The notes below the pieces were generated by a model that was not told the DNA's origin, did not search any database, and was given only the letters and a program-made list of their open reading frames with translations. From contig NZ_JBNJQR010000007.1 in assembly GCF_050113715.1 (NCBI RefSeq), positions 62,001 through 126,000 of the forward strand: a stretch of DNA of 64,000 nt. The letters run 5' to 3'. Positions within the stretch are counted from its first letter, which is position 1; each line of letters opens with the position of its first letter. This DNA is from Brevibacillus_H ginsengisoli. Its GTDB lineage: Bacteria > Bacillota > Bacilli > Brevibacillales > Brevibacillaceae. Both the position numbers and the translations under genes were made by a program. This document shows positions 1 to 8,550 of the stretch, piece after piece.

Positions 1-78
1 CTGACTTGGCGACTGAATGCCACAGCCGGTTAATAATCCAAGCATTGCCGCAATGGATACGAAATAGCTCACCTTCAC
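1..78 (-). CDS. Lipoprotein, N-terminal fragment (cut by window edge)
   Basis: Only the first 26 codons lie in the window. A GTG start is preceded five bases upstream by the Shine-Dalgarno sequence AGGTGAG. The peptide reads VKVSYFVSIAAMLGLLTGCG: a short basic start, a hydrophobic stretch and the lipobox LTGC, so it should be lipid-anchored outside the membrane. The frame stays open to the window edge. The mature protein is not visible, so no function can be given. Confidence 0.55.
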   Translation of the reverse strand, partial: MKVSYFVSIAAMLGLLTGCGIQSPSQ

Positions 79-217
79 ACTTTCTCACCTGTTCCTTGTT
101 CGTTCTGTAGCATCATGGTTCATCCTGTTATTGTTACATATTTTCTATTCATAGGGTATCTTTCTATTTTTATATCATTTCGATTGAGGGAATAGGTTAC
201 AAAAAGATTACAAGGCA

Positions 218-430
218 GAAAAGACTTCGTCCCTTTTCGCTCTGTGGAAGTTCGCAATGATGCGGAAAAGTCCGCTCTTTCACTGCGAAAGGGAGTCGCC
301 AAACGCTTCGCGCCCCTGCGGGGTTGGGTGGCGACTCTTCTCCCTTTCTCCTTTCGCTCGCTGAGCATCACTTCCAAGGAGACTGCAAGTGACGAAATCT
401 TTTCCTTAGCGGGCTTACGCGAATGGAATG
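218..430 (+). repeat. Long copy R1 of a dispersed, folded intergenic repeat
   Basis: The left end GAAAAGACTTCGTC (218-231) pairs with the right-end GACGAAATCTTTTC (391-404). Inside are further nested inverted repeats: GGAAGT/ACTTCC, GCGGA-TCCGC, AAAGGGAGTCGCC with GGCGACTC..CCCTTT, and a central CCCC-TGC-GGGG hairpin. The right end carries GGGCTTACGCGAATGGAA. The whole unit recurs at 19323-19563 with high identity, and parts recur at three other sites. Open frames on both strands through it have no ribosome-binding site and follow the repeat, so I treat it as non-coding. This unit, the hairpin after it and the cupin upstream region fill the 79-663 gap. Confidence 0.75.
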
Positions 431-434
431 AAAG

Positions 435-524
435 TAAAAAGATGTTAGATTCATGCATAACGTTGATTCTTTATAAAACAAACACAAACACAGCTAATTT
501 GTTGGCTGTGCTTGCATCTTTTTA
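435..524. repeat. Hairpin segment directly after repeat R1
   Basis: TAAAAAGATG (435-444) is the exact complement of CATCTTTTTA (515-524), with an inner stem CACAGC (489-494)/GCTGTG (505-510). A hairpin also follows the right end of the repeat at 8444, 19564 and 30283. It could act as a weak terminator, but the long loop makes that uncertain. Confidence 0.4.
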
Positions 525-565
525 GTTGTTCAACTAAAGGGCAGTTATCCTCAGTAACTCTAAAT

Positions 566-596
566 TACAATAATGGAATCCGTGCCCATTATTGTA
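566..596. promoter_or_regulatory. Perfect 11-bp inverted repeat upstream of the cupin gene
   Basis: TACAATAATGG (566-576) and CCATTATTGTA (586-596) are perfect complements separated by nine bases. The dyad lies 68 bases before the cupin start. It could be an operator or, because it is followed by a T-rich stretch, a terminator for transcripts entering from the left. Confidence 0.5.
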
Positions 597-625
597 CATT
601 TTCTTTCCCTTTAAAAAGGCAACAG

Positions 626-634
626 CATAGGATA
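626..634 (+). promoter_or_regulatory. Possible sporulation (sigma-K-like) -10 element
   Basis: CATAGGATA fits the sigma-K -10 consensus CATANNNTA and lies 30 bases before the cupin start. No convincing -35 AC motif is seen at the expected distance. The assignment rests on the -10 match and on the coat-protein-like composition of the gene product. Confidence 0.3.
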
Positions 635-663
635 AAAAGAAAATAATAGATCATGGGAGGAGA

Positions 664-1221
664 ATGAATTTGTACGGCAAATCAGGTTATCACCATCAGT
701 CGTCTAATCTAATGCATAACAATTGGAATTACAATTGGTGTAATAACTGGAACCCTTATTATTACAATCAGAATGTTGGTTGGAATAACAACTGGAATGT
801 TTATTATAGAAGATATGAATTGAAAGATTATGGCCCAAATCCATTTGTAATTAATATTAATGAGGCTGCTAAGCAAAACAACACTTTCCGTACAGCAATA
901 TGGACAGGTAAGCATTTGCAAGTTACCTTAATGACTATCAATGTTGGAGAAGATATCGGCTTAGAAATTCATCCGACACTGGATCAATTCCTGCGTATTG
1001 AAGAGGGTCAAGGACTCGTTCAAATGGGTAAAAGCAAAGATAGATTAGATTTTCAAGCTAATGTTTATGATGACTTTGCAATCGTTGTTCCTGCTGGAAC
1101 ATGGCACAATCTAATCAATACGGGTAATACACCGCTTAAACTTTACTCGATCTATGCTCCACCTCAGCATCCATTTGGAACCGTTCATCAAACGAAAGCA
1201 GATGCCATGGTTGCCGAATAA
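664..1221 (+). CDS. Cupin-domain protein with Asn/Trp/Tyr-rich N-terminus
   Basis: The 185-residue protein has two parts. Residues about 8-50 are low complexity and rich in Asn, Trp, Tyr and His (for example NNWNYNWCNNWNPYYYNQN), as in some spore-surface proteins. Residues about 60-180 form a single cupin barrel with the metal-site pattern EIHPTLDQFLRIEEGQG and the second motif VPAGTWHNLINTG, so a bound metal is likely. No catalytic reaction can be inferred. The start is set by GGGAGGAG six bases upstream. The gene stands alone, and a sigma-K-like -10 element suggests late mother-cell expression. A role in the spore coat or crust is an inference from composition and promoter. Confidence 0.8.
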   Translation: MNLYGKSGYHHQSSNLMHNNWNYNWCNNWNPYYYNQNVGWNNNWNVYYRRYELKDYGPNPFVININEAAKQNNTFRTAIWTGKHLQVTLMTINVGEDIGLEIHPTLDQFLRIEEGQGLVQMGKSKDRLDFQANVYDDFAIVVPAGTWHNLINTGNTPLKLYSIYAPPQHPFGTVHQTKADAMVAE

Positions 1222-1280
1222 AACCTCCACTATTAGTGGTATCTTTCTCCATTAACAGAGATCTTTAGTTCATTAAAAAA

Positions 1281-1309
1281 GTCGGTATTCTTCCTTCGAG
1301 AATATCGAC
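1281..1309. terminator. Hairpin between convergent genes
   Basis: GTCGGTATTCT (1281-1291) and AGAATATCGAC (1299-1309) form an 11-bp stem with one wobble. Read leftwards it is followed by six T residues, as expected for the end of the minus-strand symporter transcript. Confidence 0.6.
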
Positions 1310-1372
1310 TTTCACTTCTATAGACACCCTTATACATTTCATCATTAAACATAAGGTTTTCTCATACAGACT

Positions 1373-1404
1373 GAGGGGAGTTACCTAGTAACTCCCCTCT
1401 TTTA
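1373..1404 (+). terminator. Rho-independent terminator
   Basis: GAGGGGAGTTAC-CTA-GTAACTCCCCTC is a perfect 12-bp stem followed by TTTTACTT on the plus strand. It would stop cupin transcripts, and possibly also act in the opposite direction. Confidence 0.7.
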
Positions 1405-1440
1405 CTTCATATTATGTTCCTAGCAGATTATACTAGACGA

Positions 1441-2940
1441 CTACAACAATCCCATCCACTTCCAATAGGTTGCCGCAAACAACAGGAGCAACAGATAGCC
1501 GATAACCGTTAATGGAATACCAGACTTGATGAAGTCCTTGGTTGTAAACGTTCCTGTACCGAAGGCCACCATATTCTGTGGCGCGTTCACAGGCAGGATA
1601 AAACCGAAGCTTACAACAAACTGTTGGATCAGAACCATACCCACGAGATTCATGTCCGGGCGATCCAAGCCTTGGACCAAAGCAATGACGATTGGAATCA
1701 AGGTCGAAGCAAGACTGGTTGCGCTTGCAAAACCTAAGTGAATCACGATGTTGAACAAGGCAAGGATGGCGATAATGGCCAGTATAGGCATCGTATCGAG
1801 ACCCATGCTGCTGAAAAATGCGTTAGCCAACCAGGTTGCCGCCTTGGTTTTCAATAGGATGGTACCAAGCGAAATCCCCACCGCAAACAGGATAATAGTA
1901 CCCCATGGAATGTATTTTTCCACTTGACTCCAGGTGAAGACACCAATTTTAGGAGTCAGCATGACCGCTACTGCAATGATCATCGTAGTTGTACTGTCAA
2001 GCGGATGAACGACTTTCTCAGTCGCCCACAGGAATAGCAGTACGAGCGAGATGATCAGCAAACGGGTTTCCGCTCCAGTCAGCTTTCCAAGCGCTTTCAA
2101 TTGCTCTTGAACCATTTGCTGACCGTTCGGGATATTTTTCATTTCAGGCGGAATTACTTTTAACATAACAAAGTATAGAACCACAGACATTACAATTGCC
2201 CAAGGCGCTGCATACAGGAACCATTCACCCCATGTGACGCTGGTATGGAATGCTTTTTCCATGAAACCGATTGCCACCATGTTTTGAGCTGCCGCCGTTT
2301 TGACCCCGATATTCCAGATCGATGCTGCCTGAGCGGAAGCGATCATAATCAAAGCGGCGAACCGGCTATTCTTTTCTAAACCAAATGCTGCTACCATCCC
2401 AAGAATAATTGGTACGATGGCGCCAACCCGTGCTGTTGTGCTTGGAACTAAAAAGGACAGGACGACCGCGACCATAATCGCTCCAAAAAGGATGCCGCGA
2501 GTACTAGAACCAACTTTTGAAAGAATAACGAGTGCTATACGCTTATCAAGACCTGTCACCTGCATGGCTGCCGCCAGGAATAGAGCTCCAGCCACTAGCG
2601 CTACTGCCGAATTGCTGAATCCGGATAGAGCCATGTCCAAGGATTCCTTGGTTCCCAAAATTTTATGAGGATCATCAAGACTTGGAGCTAAACCTAACAA
2701 CAGTGTAGCTAAAGCAAGAACTAAAGCTGCGCTGACAGGATACGAAACGGCCTCTGACATCCAGAGAATGACCGCAAATACAAGAACCGCCAATGCCCGC
2801 TGCCCTGCCACCGCAAGTCCTGCCGGAGTAGGAAGTAAAAGCACAATGATCATGGCAACTGTGGCTAATAGCATCCAAATCCATTTTTTCTCGGCTTTTC
2901 CGGAACTTTTTCCTTGTTGAATCGCATTTGTTGCAGACAT
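1441..2940 (-). CDS. DASS (SLC13-type) divalent anion:sodium symporter
   Basis: A 499-residue integral membrane protein with about 11-12 hydrophobic segments. The family features are the two re-entrant substrate regions, including SFLVPSTTARVGAIVPI (about residues 160-176) and a C-terminal Ser/Asn/Pro-rich region FILPVNAPQNMVAFGTG. Members carry dicarboxylates, citrate or sulfate with sodium. The ATG follows GAGAGGTG. It is transcribed divergently from a CitA/DcuS-CitB/DcuR-type sensor and regulator, so a C4-dicarboxylate or citrate substrate is likely and regulation by that pair is expected. The exact substrate cannot be read from sequence. Confidence 0.9.
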   Translation of the reverse strand: MSATNAIQQGKSSGKAEKKWIWMLLATVAMIIVLLLPTPAGLAVAGQRALAVLVFAVILWMSEAVSYPVSAALVLALATLLLGLAPSLDDPHKILGTKESLDMALSGFSNSAVALVAGALFLAAAMQVTGLDKRIALVILSKVGSSTRGILFGAIMVAVVLSFLVPSTTARVGAIVPIILGMVAAFGLEKNSRFAALIMIASAQAASIWNIGVKTAAAQNMVAIGFMEKAFHTSVTWGEWFLYAAPWAIVMSVVLYFVMLKVIPPEMKNIPNGQQMVQEQLKALGKLTGAETRLLIISLVLLFLWATEKVVHPLDSTTTMIIAVAVMLTPKIGVFTWSQVEKYIPWGTIILFAVGISLGTILLKTKAATWLANAFFSSMGLDTMPILAIIAILALFNIVIHLGFASATSLASTLIPIVIALVQGLDRPDMNLVGMVLIQQFVVSFGFILPVNAPQNMVAFGTGTFTTKDFIKSGIPLTVIGYLLLLLFAATYWKWMGLL

Positions 2941-3055
2941 GTTTACACCTCTCTTCGGAAGAGTTATTGTCCATATCTTTCAAACTCTGAAAAGGTACCT
3001 TTCACCATCTACAATCACATACCTCACATTCAAAATCCAGTTTAAGTAAATTTGT

Positions 3056-3106
3056 TTTAATAGTGATATAAAAGTAAATAAAAATCATTTTTTTCACGCT
3101 ATTAAA
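3056..3106. promoter_or_regulatory. Inverted repeat in the symporter/two-component divergent region
   Basis: TTTAATAG (3056-3063) is the exact complement of CTATTAAA (3099-3106), in a very AT-rich segment. CitB/DcuR-type regulators bind AT-rich sites of this kind next to the transporter genes they control. Assignment to the neighbouring regulator is inference. Confidence 0.35.
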
Positions 3107-3229
3107 CTTGTTGATGAATTTAACGTTTTTATGAACTTTTTCGGATTTTCTCCCCTTCTGACTTTTCGAGTTGTATATTGAATAAACACTTTATTATCTG
3201 AAAATACATCATCTTCTAAGGTGGACAGC

Positions 3230-4813
3230 ATGAAAAAGATTCGGATTACTCTTTTTACCCAAATTGTTCTCTTAATTACATCCGTCGTCGTTTTAAGCAC
3301 GATAATTGTAAGCGTTCTATTTACGGCAATGCTTGTGAATATATTGGAAAACTATATGGGGCAACAGGCAATGATTGTCGCCAAATTAACATCTGCGAAT
3401 GATAAAATTATTGACTCTTTTAAACAAAAAAATCCTTCAAGCACCATCCAGCCTATCACCGAGTCGTATCGGCTAAAGACCGGAGCCAGTTACATCGTCG
3501 TTGCGGGCAAGGAAGGAATACGCTATTCACATCCAAATCCAAGCTTTATTGGCAAACCTACCGCAACGAAAGTGGACACCGTTATCAACTCCAAACAATC
3601 CGCTCTCCTAAAAGCGAACGGACCGATGGGAGAGGCCATCAAAGCGATTACACCTATTACGAACGACAAAGGAGAAGCCATTGGCGCTACCATTGTTGGA
3701 TTTTTAAGAACGGACATAGAAAGACGGGTCTTCGAGTATAAAGCAAACATCATTTTGCTATCTGTTATTCTTCTATCGATTGGGGCCATTGGCGCGTTTT
3801 TTATCGCCAGACGAATTAAGAGACTCTTCTTTGGCCTTGAGCCTGAGGAAGTCTCCTTTCTATTTAAAGAAAAAGAAGCCATCCTGGAATTTATTCGCGA
3901 CGCGATTGTTGCCGTTGACTTGGAAGTTCGGGTCATCTCGATGAACAAACGCGCGCGCGAACTGTTGGAAAACCTTCATCTAACGGTTGGCGGCAAGTTT
4001 CAAAATGAACGATTAAAAGGAATTATCCATGAAGTTATCCAAACAAAAAAAGGACAAAGCAATCAAAACATTCTTTTTGGTCACGAGCTATTTATGATGG
4101 ACTTGTCTCCCATCCTACAAGAAGATAAAGTAATGGGTGTTGCGCTGACGATTCGGCCGCACTCCGAGATTGAGCAACTAAACAATGAAATTTCCAAAAT
4201 CAATACCTACTTCGAAAACATGAGGGCTCACAACCACGAATACCTAAACAGATTGAACACGATCTATGGGCTATTGGGGTTGAAACAATACGATAAAGCG
4301 ATGGAATTGATTTCAGGCGAAGTGAAGGAACGTCAGGATATTATCGCCTTCCTGATGTCGTCCGTGAAGGAGCCGCTCATCGCCGCCTGTCTGCTTGGCA
4401 AAAGCAATCGCTCCAAGGAGTTAAAAGTCTCGCTGGAAATCGATCGAGAAAGCAATTTGGAGAGTATTCCAGAACATATCGATTCGAAGCTTTTGGTCAC
4501 GATCCTGGGAAACATCATCGACAACGCCATGGATGCTGCCAGAGCAAATAATCCTTCAGGTTCCGAAGTCAAAGTGTCCTTTACCGATCTGGGGAATGAC
4601 ATTATTTTTGATGTTGAAGATAATGGTGCTGGTGTGCCGAAAGATTTGGAAAGCGCTATTTTTTCTGATGGATTCACAACGAAAAATGGTGATAACCATG
4701 GAATCGGCTTGGCACTGGTGAAAAACTCGCTTGAATTGCTGAATGGACAAATCTTCTTATCAAACAGCCAATTAGGAGGAGCCAGATTTACTGTCGTCAT
4801 TCCAAAAAATTAA
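3230..4813 (+). CDS. CitA/DcuS-family sensor histidine kinase
   Basis: A 527-residue membrane sensor. An N-terminal helix (about 8-40), an extracytoplasmic PAS-like ligand domain (about 45-165) and a second helix (about 172-195) are followed by a cytoplasmic PAS domain, the family dimerisation/phospho-acceptor segment RAHNHEYLNRLNTIYGLLG (phospho-acceptor probably His336), and an ATPase domain with NIIDNAMDAA, DNGAGVP and GIGLALVKNSLE. Family members sense citrate, malate, fumarate or succinate outside the cell. ATG at 3230 is chosen because AAGGTGG lies five bases upstream; a GTG at 3221 falls inside that site. It is followed 21 bases later by its response regulator and lies divergent from an anion symporter. 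Confidence 0.92.
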   Translation: MKKIRITLFTQIVLLITSVVVLSTIIVSVLFTAMLVNILENYMGQQAMIVAKLTSANDKIIDSFKQKNPSSTIQPITESYRLKTGASYIVVAGKEGIRYSHPNPSFIGKPTATKVDTVINSKQSALLKANGPMGEAIKAITPITNDKGEAIGATIVGFLRTDIERRVFEYKANIILLSVILLSIGAIGAFFIARRIKRLFFGLEPEEVSFLFKEKEAILEFIRDAIVAVDLEVRVISMNKRARELLENLHLTVGGKFQNERLKGIIHEVIQTKKGQSNQNILFGHELFMMDLSPILQEDKVMGVALTIRPHSEIEQLNNEISKINTYFENMRAHNHEYLNRLNTIYGLLGLKQYDKAMELISGEVKERQDIIAFLMSSVKEPLIAACLLGKSNRSKELKVSLEIDRESNLESIPEHIDSKLLVTILGNIIDNAMDAARANNPSGSEVKVSFTDLGNDIIFDVEDNGAGVPKDLESAIFSDGFTTKNGDNHGIGLALVKNSLELLNGQIFLSNSQLGGARFTVVIPKN

Positions 4814-4834
4814 CAGCATGAGGAGGAATTGAGT

Positions 4835-5545
4835 ATGTCGAAAGAGATTACGGTTATGATCGTGGAAGATGATGAAGTAGCCGCAAAAATATACGAACAA
4901 TTCACTCATAAAATGGATGGATATCGTGTCATTGCTTCCGCGAGCTCAGGCAAACAGGCTTTAGAGCTACTGGAAGTATTCACACCTGACTTGATTCTGT
5001 TGGATGTTTTCTTGCCTGATATGAATGGAATCGACTTGCTTTGGGAAATTAGAAAGAATCAGCGGGAAATTGACGTTATTCTGGTTACGGCGGCCAATGA
5101 TGCGGACACAGTGAGCGAAGCGATTCGAGGCGGGGCTTTCAGTTATATTATTAAACCGATTATGATCGACAAGTTTTTATCCACATTGGAACAATATTCT
5201 TTCACGAGACAGCAGCTGACTCACACCAAATTCATGGATCAGCATGAAGTCGATTTATATTTTCACCCTCAACAAAAATCGGTGGCCAATCAAGAAGAAA
5301 CCACGGTCAAATGCTTGCCTAAAGGCATTGACAAGCATACATTAAAAATTATTCGAGAAAAATTACAGCACGAAACCGGAAGCGTCAATGCGGATGAATT
5401 ATCGCAAATAGTTGGAGTAAGCCACTGTACAGTGCGAAGGTATCTGGAGTTTCTCGTATCCGACAATGAACTGGAAGTAGAAGTTCTCTACGGGACAGTT
5501 GGCCGTCCGGAAAGAAGATACAAGCTCTGTCAGCCTGTAAAATGA
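4835..5545 (+). CDS. CitB/DcuR-family response regulator
   Basis: A 236-residue two-domain regulator. The receiver domain (about 5-125) has the acidic pair EDD near residue 11, the phospho-acceptor Asp57 in LILLDVFLPDMNG and the conserved Lys in IIKPI. The C-terminal half holds a helix-turn-helix around DELSQIVGVSHCTVRRYLEFL, typical of CitT, MalR and DctR of Bacillus. ATG at 4835 is preferred because AGGAGGAA stands eight bases before it. The gene is co-transcribed with the kinase and ends at a strong terminator. The expected target is the divergent symporter promoter; the inverted repeat at 3056-3106 is a candidate site. Confidence 0.92.
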   Translation: MSKEITVMIVEDDEVAAKIYEQFTHKMDGYRVIASASSGKQALELLEVFTPDLILLDVFLPDMNGIDLLWEIRKNQREIDVILVTAANDADTVSEAIRGGAFSYIIKPIMIDKFLSTLEQYSFTRQQLTHTKFMDQHEVDLYFHPQQKSVANQEETTVKCLPKGIDKHTLKIIREKLQHETGSVNADELSQIVGVSHCTVRRYLEFLVSDNELEVEVLYGTVGRPERRYKLCQPVK

Positions 5546-5566
5546 GATAACCAAAGAAACATCTAA

Positions 5567-5617
5567 AAGGGGTACCTGGACAGTCTACTACTGTCTAATG
5601 GTACCCCTTAGTGTTTT
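5567..5617. terminator. Bidirectional terminator between convergent operons
   Basis: AAGGGGTACC (5567-5576) and GGTACCCCTT (5600-5609) enclose an inner GACAG/CTGTC stem. A T-run follows on the plus side and a short one on the minus side, so the hairpin can end both the two-component operon and the oxidoreductase operon. Confidence 0.8.
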
Positions 5618-5635
5618 TGGCTACTGGAATACTAT

Positions 5636-6502
5636 TTACATAAACTCAGCGCACAGTTTGCTAAAATAAGCCGGTTCTAGCTCATTGGATTGCTTAACCA
5701 GCGCTTCTTCCTTGAAACCTGGCACTACATCTTCGTATGGTTTTTTGGTCGTATCCTGATAAATCAGTCCGCTGACCAGATCCTCGTTTTCCAAGAGGGT
5801 AAGAAAAGCTTGACCCTTATTGGAAGGATCGTAGCCCTCAATCTCCGATAAGCTCTTGACGTGTTCTTTGAACCAATCATAGGTGTTGGTTTTATTGAAC
5901 GTGACACAAGGGCTCAACACATTGATCAATGAGAAGCCTTCATGTTTGATCCCTCTCTCGATCAGATCCGTCATTTCTTTCAGATCGCTCGCCATGGCTT
6001 GCGCAACGAAGGTAGCACCCGATGAAAGGGCCAATTGTAAGGCGGAAAGAGGCGTTTCAATCGCGCCTTTAGGCGTACTCTTGGTGACAAATCCAACATT
6101 GCTGAGCGGAGAGGTTTGGCCTTTGGTCAATCCATAGATTTGGTTATCCATCACAATATAGGTGATGTCCATATTTCGGCGGATCGCATGAACCGTATGA
6201 CCTGTACCGATGGCAAAACCATCCCCGTCTCCACCGGATGCAATAACGGTTAATTCTCGATTCGCCATTTTCACTCCCTGAGCAATTGGCAAAGCGCGTC
6301 CGTGGATACCGTGCAAGCCGTACGAGTTCAAATAGCCTGAAATCCGACCAGAACATCCGATACCGGAGATTACCGCCAGATTGTTTGGTTCAATCCCGAC
6401 ATTGGCTGCCGCGCGTTGAATCGCTGCCTGAACGGAGAAGTCGCCACACCCTGGACACCAATTTGGTTTTACATCATTACGAAAGTCTTTGAAGGTTGCC
6501 AT
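5636..6502 (-). CDS. korB: 2-oxoacid:ferredoxin oxidoreductase, beta subunit
   Basis: The 288-residue thiamine-diphosphate-binding subunit. Near the N-terminus is NWCPGCGDFSVQ, with the cysteine pair that helps hold an Fe-S cluster. The ThDP/Mg signature region is GGDGDGFAIGTGHTVHA with ..YIVMDNQIYGLTKGQTSP. With the alpha subunit it oxidises a 2-oxoacid plus CoA to acyl-CoA and CO2, reducing ferredoxin. 2-Oxoglutarate is the usual substrate for this two-subunit bacillar form, but 2-oxoacid specificity is not certain. The start overlaps the end of the alpha gene by 34 bases, implying translational coupling. Confidence 0.92.
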   Translation of the reverse strand: MATFKDFRNDVKPNWCPGCGDFSVQAAIQRAAANVGIEPNNLAVISGIGCSGRISGYLNSYGLHGIHGRALPIAQGVKMANRELTVIASGGDGDGFAIGTGHTVHAIRRNMDITYIVMDNQIYGLTKGQTSPLSNVGFVTKSTPKGAIETPLSALQLALSSGATFVAQAMASDLKEMTDLIERGIKHEGFSLINVLSPCVTFNKTNTYDWFKEHVKSLSEIEGYDPSNKGQAFLTLLENEDLVSGLIYQDTTKKPYEDVVPGFKEEALVKQSNELEPAYFSKLCAEFM

Positions 6503-8238
6503 GATTTCATCAGCTCCTTGGTTTCTTGGTAGATGATCGAAGGCAGGAACGGATTGCCGTCATATTTGAGGACAGAGGCAATCTTCTCAGCATTTCCTGT
6601 ATATAGCTTCAATTGGTCGGCCAGTTGGGCTGTCGCGTTATTTTCTACCACCACAATCCGTTTCGCTTGTTGGACATATGGCAGAATGTCTTGTACAGGG
6701 AACGGGCAAAGCTGGCGAACATGGACATGGTTGAACTTCATACCTTCTTGCTCAAGTTGCTCCGCCGCCTCATGAACAGCGCCACGAGTCGATCCCATGC
6801 TCACGAAAAGAACGTCTGGAGTCTCCTGTTTGGCATCCACAAGAATAGCGTTCGGAATCCGTAACGAGCTGAGTTTATTCAGTCGTTTGTCCATCATTTT
6901 CTTACGGTTGGCTGTCTGCTCGCTTGGACGGCCAGTCTCGCTATGTTCAACACCGGTAACGTGATGAATCCCATTTTTCACACCTGGAATCACACGAGGA
7001 GAAACTCCGTCCTCAGTGAACGCATAACGCTTGAACAATCCGTTTGCTTGCTCTTCCTGATCCTCCATCACCAGCTTGCCACGGCGAATCTGAATCCGAT
7101 TGAAGTCTAGCGGTTCTACGGTTTGCTTGCCTAAAGACAATTGCAAGTCGGTTGCGAGAATGACGGGAACCTGATATTCTTCCGCGATGTTGCAGGCTTC
7201 AATGGCATCATAGAACGCTTCCTCAGCAGTACCAGGAGCAAGTACAACCTTAGGGATTTCCCCATGTGTACCGTAAATCATCGCGTTGACGTCACTTTGT
7301 TCCTGCTTGGTTGGAAGACCGGTTGAAGGGCCTCCACGCTGGGTGTTAACGATCACTAACGGAGTCTCTGTCATACCCGCAAGTCCAATCGCTTCCGTCA
7401 TCAGCGACAAACCAGGACCAGAGGTAGCTGTAATGGTTCGCACGCCTGCGAAGTTCCCTCCAATCGCCATTGTTGCCGCAGCAATTTCATCTTCCGTCTG
7501 GATCACGGCTCCACCCAGTTCAGGAAGCTTTTTCGATAGATATTCCATAATTTCTGAAGCTGGAGTGATTGGATAAGCGGACATGAAACGGACACCAGCC
7601 GCGATAAATCCCAAAGAAATGGCTTCGTTACCAATCATGAACATGCGTTTCTTGCCATCCGCAGGCTCCAATTGCAGGTTTGACGGATTGCCGCCTTGTT
7701 GGGCAAGGAAGTACTCTGCACCTTTTGAAATCGCTTCCATATTCTTGGCAATAACGCTTGGTCCTTTTTTCGCGAACACTTCAGTCACTACTTCAGTAAA
7801 TACTTCTGGTTGAAGCCCCAAAACAATAGTCGATGCACCAAGGGCCACCATGTTTTTCATTAATGAAGTTCCCAATTGATCGGCTATTTCAGTGAACGGT
7901 ACAGTGTACAGATTTCCTTTTCGATCTTCTGGAACCTGAGGAGAAAATTTGGAATCGGCAATGATCAAGCTGTTTTCATGAAGTTCTTGAAGATTAACGT
8001 CGATCGTTTCCTGATCGAAAGCCACAAGAATATCCACTTTGTCTGAGATAGCACCAATCGGCTTCGTACTGACACGGATTTTGTATTCAGTATGTCCACC
8101 TTTGATTCGGGAAGAAAAAAGGCGATAGCCATAAAGATAGTACCCTAAACGATTCAACGCAATCGCAATCATTTCTCCGGTACTATCGATTCCTTCCCCT
8201 TGCTGTCCACCAACTTTCCATGAAAGTTGACTGATCAT
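6469..8238 (-). CDS. korA: 2-oxoacid:ferredoxin oxidoreductase, fused gamma-alpha subunit
   Basis: A 589-residue fusion. Residues 1-180 are the gamma domain (GGQQGEGIDSTGEM, LFSSRIKGGHTEYKIRVS). From about residue 200 the alpha domain carries the pyrimidine-binding segment SAYPITPASEIMEYL and ATSGPGLSLMTEAIGLAG, then a C-terminal domain ending in the CoA/dimer region. ATG at 8238 is used because AAAGGAG stands at the right distance. An upstream GTG at 8247 would leave no spacing from that site. It is the first gene of the operon. No ferredoxin gene lies nearby. Confidence 0.92.
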   Translation of the reverse strand: MISQLSWKVGGQQGEGIDSTGEMIAIALNRLGYYLYGYRLFSSRIKGGHTEYKIRVSTKPIGAISDKVDILVAFDQETIDVNLQELHENSLIIADSKFSPQVPEDRKGNLYTVPFTEIADQLGTSLMKNMVALGASTIVLGLQPEVFTEVVTEVFAKKGPSVIAKNMEAISKGAEYFLAQQGGNPSNLQLEPADGKKRMFMIGNEAISLGFIAAGVRFMSAYPITPASEIMEYLSKKLPELGGAVIQTEDEIAAATMAIGGNFAGVRTITATSGPGLSLMTEAIGLAGMTETPLVIVNTQRGGPSTGLPTKQEQSDVNAMIYGTHGEIPKVVLAPGTAEEAFYDAIEACNIAEEYQVPVILATDLQLSLGKQTVEPLDFNRIQIRRGKLVMEDQEEQANGLFKRYAFTEDGVSPRVIPGVKNGIHHVTGVEHSETGRPSEQTANRKKMMDKRLNKLSSLRIPNAILVDAKQETPDVLFVSMGSTRGAVHEAAEQLEQEGMKFNHVHVRQLCPFPVQDILPYVQQAKRIVVVENNATAQLADQLKLYTGNAEKIASVLKYDGNPFLPSIIYQETKELMKSWQPSKTFVMM

Positions 8239-8426
8239 GATCTCCACTCCTTTGCATTGGTTATTCTACTTCCAGCAGTGTTCGTCTATTTTCGAGGGGC
8301 CATCCGCCAATAGAATTGGCTCGATGTGGCTCATATAAAATGATACAACTTCCACTAATGGGAACTAAACTATATTCAAATAAGATAAATAAACCTTATA
8401 AAGAGGCTTTTTTTCATTTCTTTCAA

Positions 8427-8487
8427 GGCTTGCGCGAATGGAAGGAAAGTTTAATAACTTTACCTCTGTAAAGTTATTAGACTTTCC
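8427..8487 (+). repeat. Right-end-only copy R3 of the dispersed repeat plus its hairpin
   Basis: GGCTTGCGCGAATGGAAGGAA (8427-8447) matches the right end of the long copy at 19323-19563. As in that copy it runs straight into a hairpin: GGAAAGT..CTTTAC (8444-8463) pairs with GTAAAG..ACTTTCC (8468-8487). The hairpin sequence is itself related to the one at 19564-19603. No left end is present. The rest of 8239-8550 holds only the upstream region of korA and a terminator; I see no gene there. Confidence 0.6.
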
Positions 8488-8500
8488 GATAAAATCACAA

Positions 8501-8535
8501 AAACTCCATTGGATTCCCAATGGAGTTTCGTTTTT
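8501..8535. terminator. Bidirectional terminator
   Basis: AAACTCCATTGG-ATTC-CCAATGGAGTTT is a perfect 12-bp stem with T-rich tails on both sides. It ends the chemotaxis-transducer transcript on the minus strand. Confidence 0.85.
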
Positions 8536-8550
8536 TTTGCATTCAAGTTC

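Noticed and set aside
120..525. Open frames on both strands through repeat R1 (112 and 93 codons)
   Set aside because: No ribosome sites; the frames follow the folded repeat and similar frames appear in the second copy, which shows no coding constraint.
3221..3229. Upstream GTG start for the CitA-type kinase
   Set aside because: It lies inside the Shine-Dalgarno sequence AAGGTGG of the ATG at 3230.
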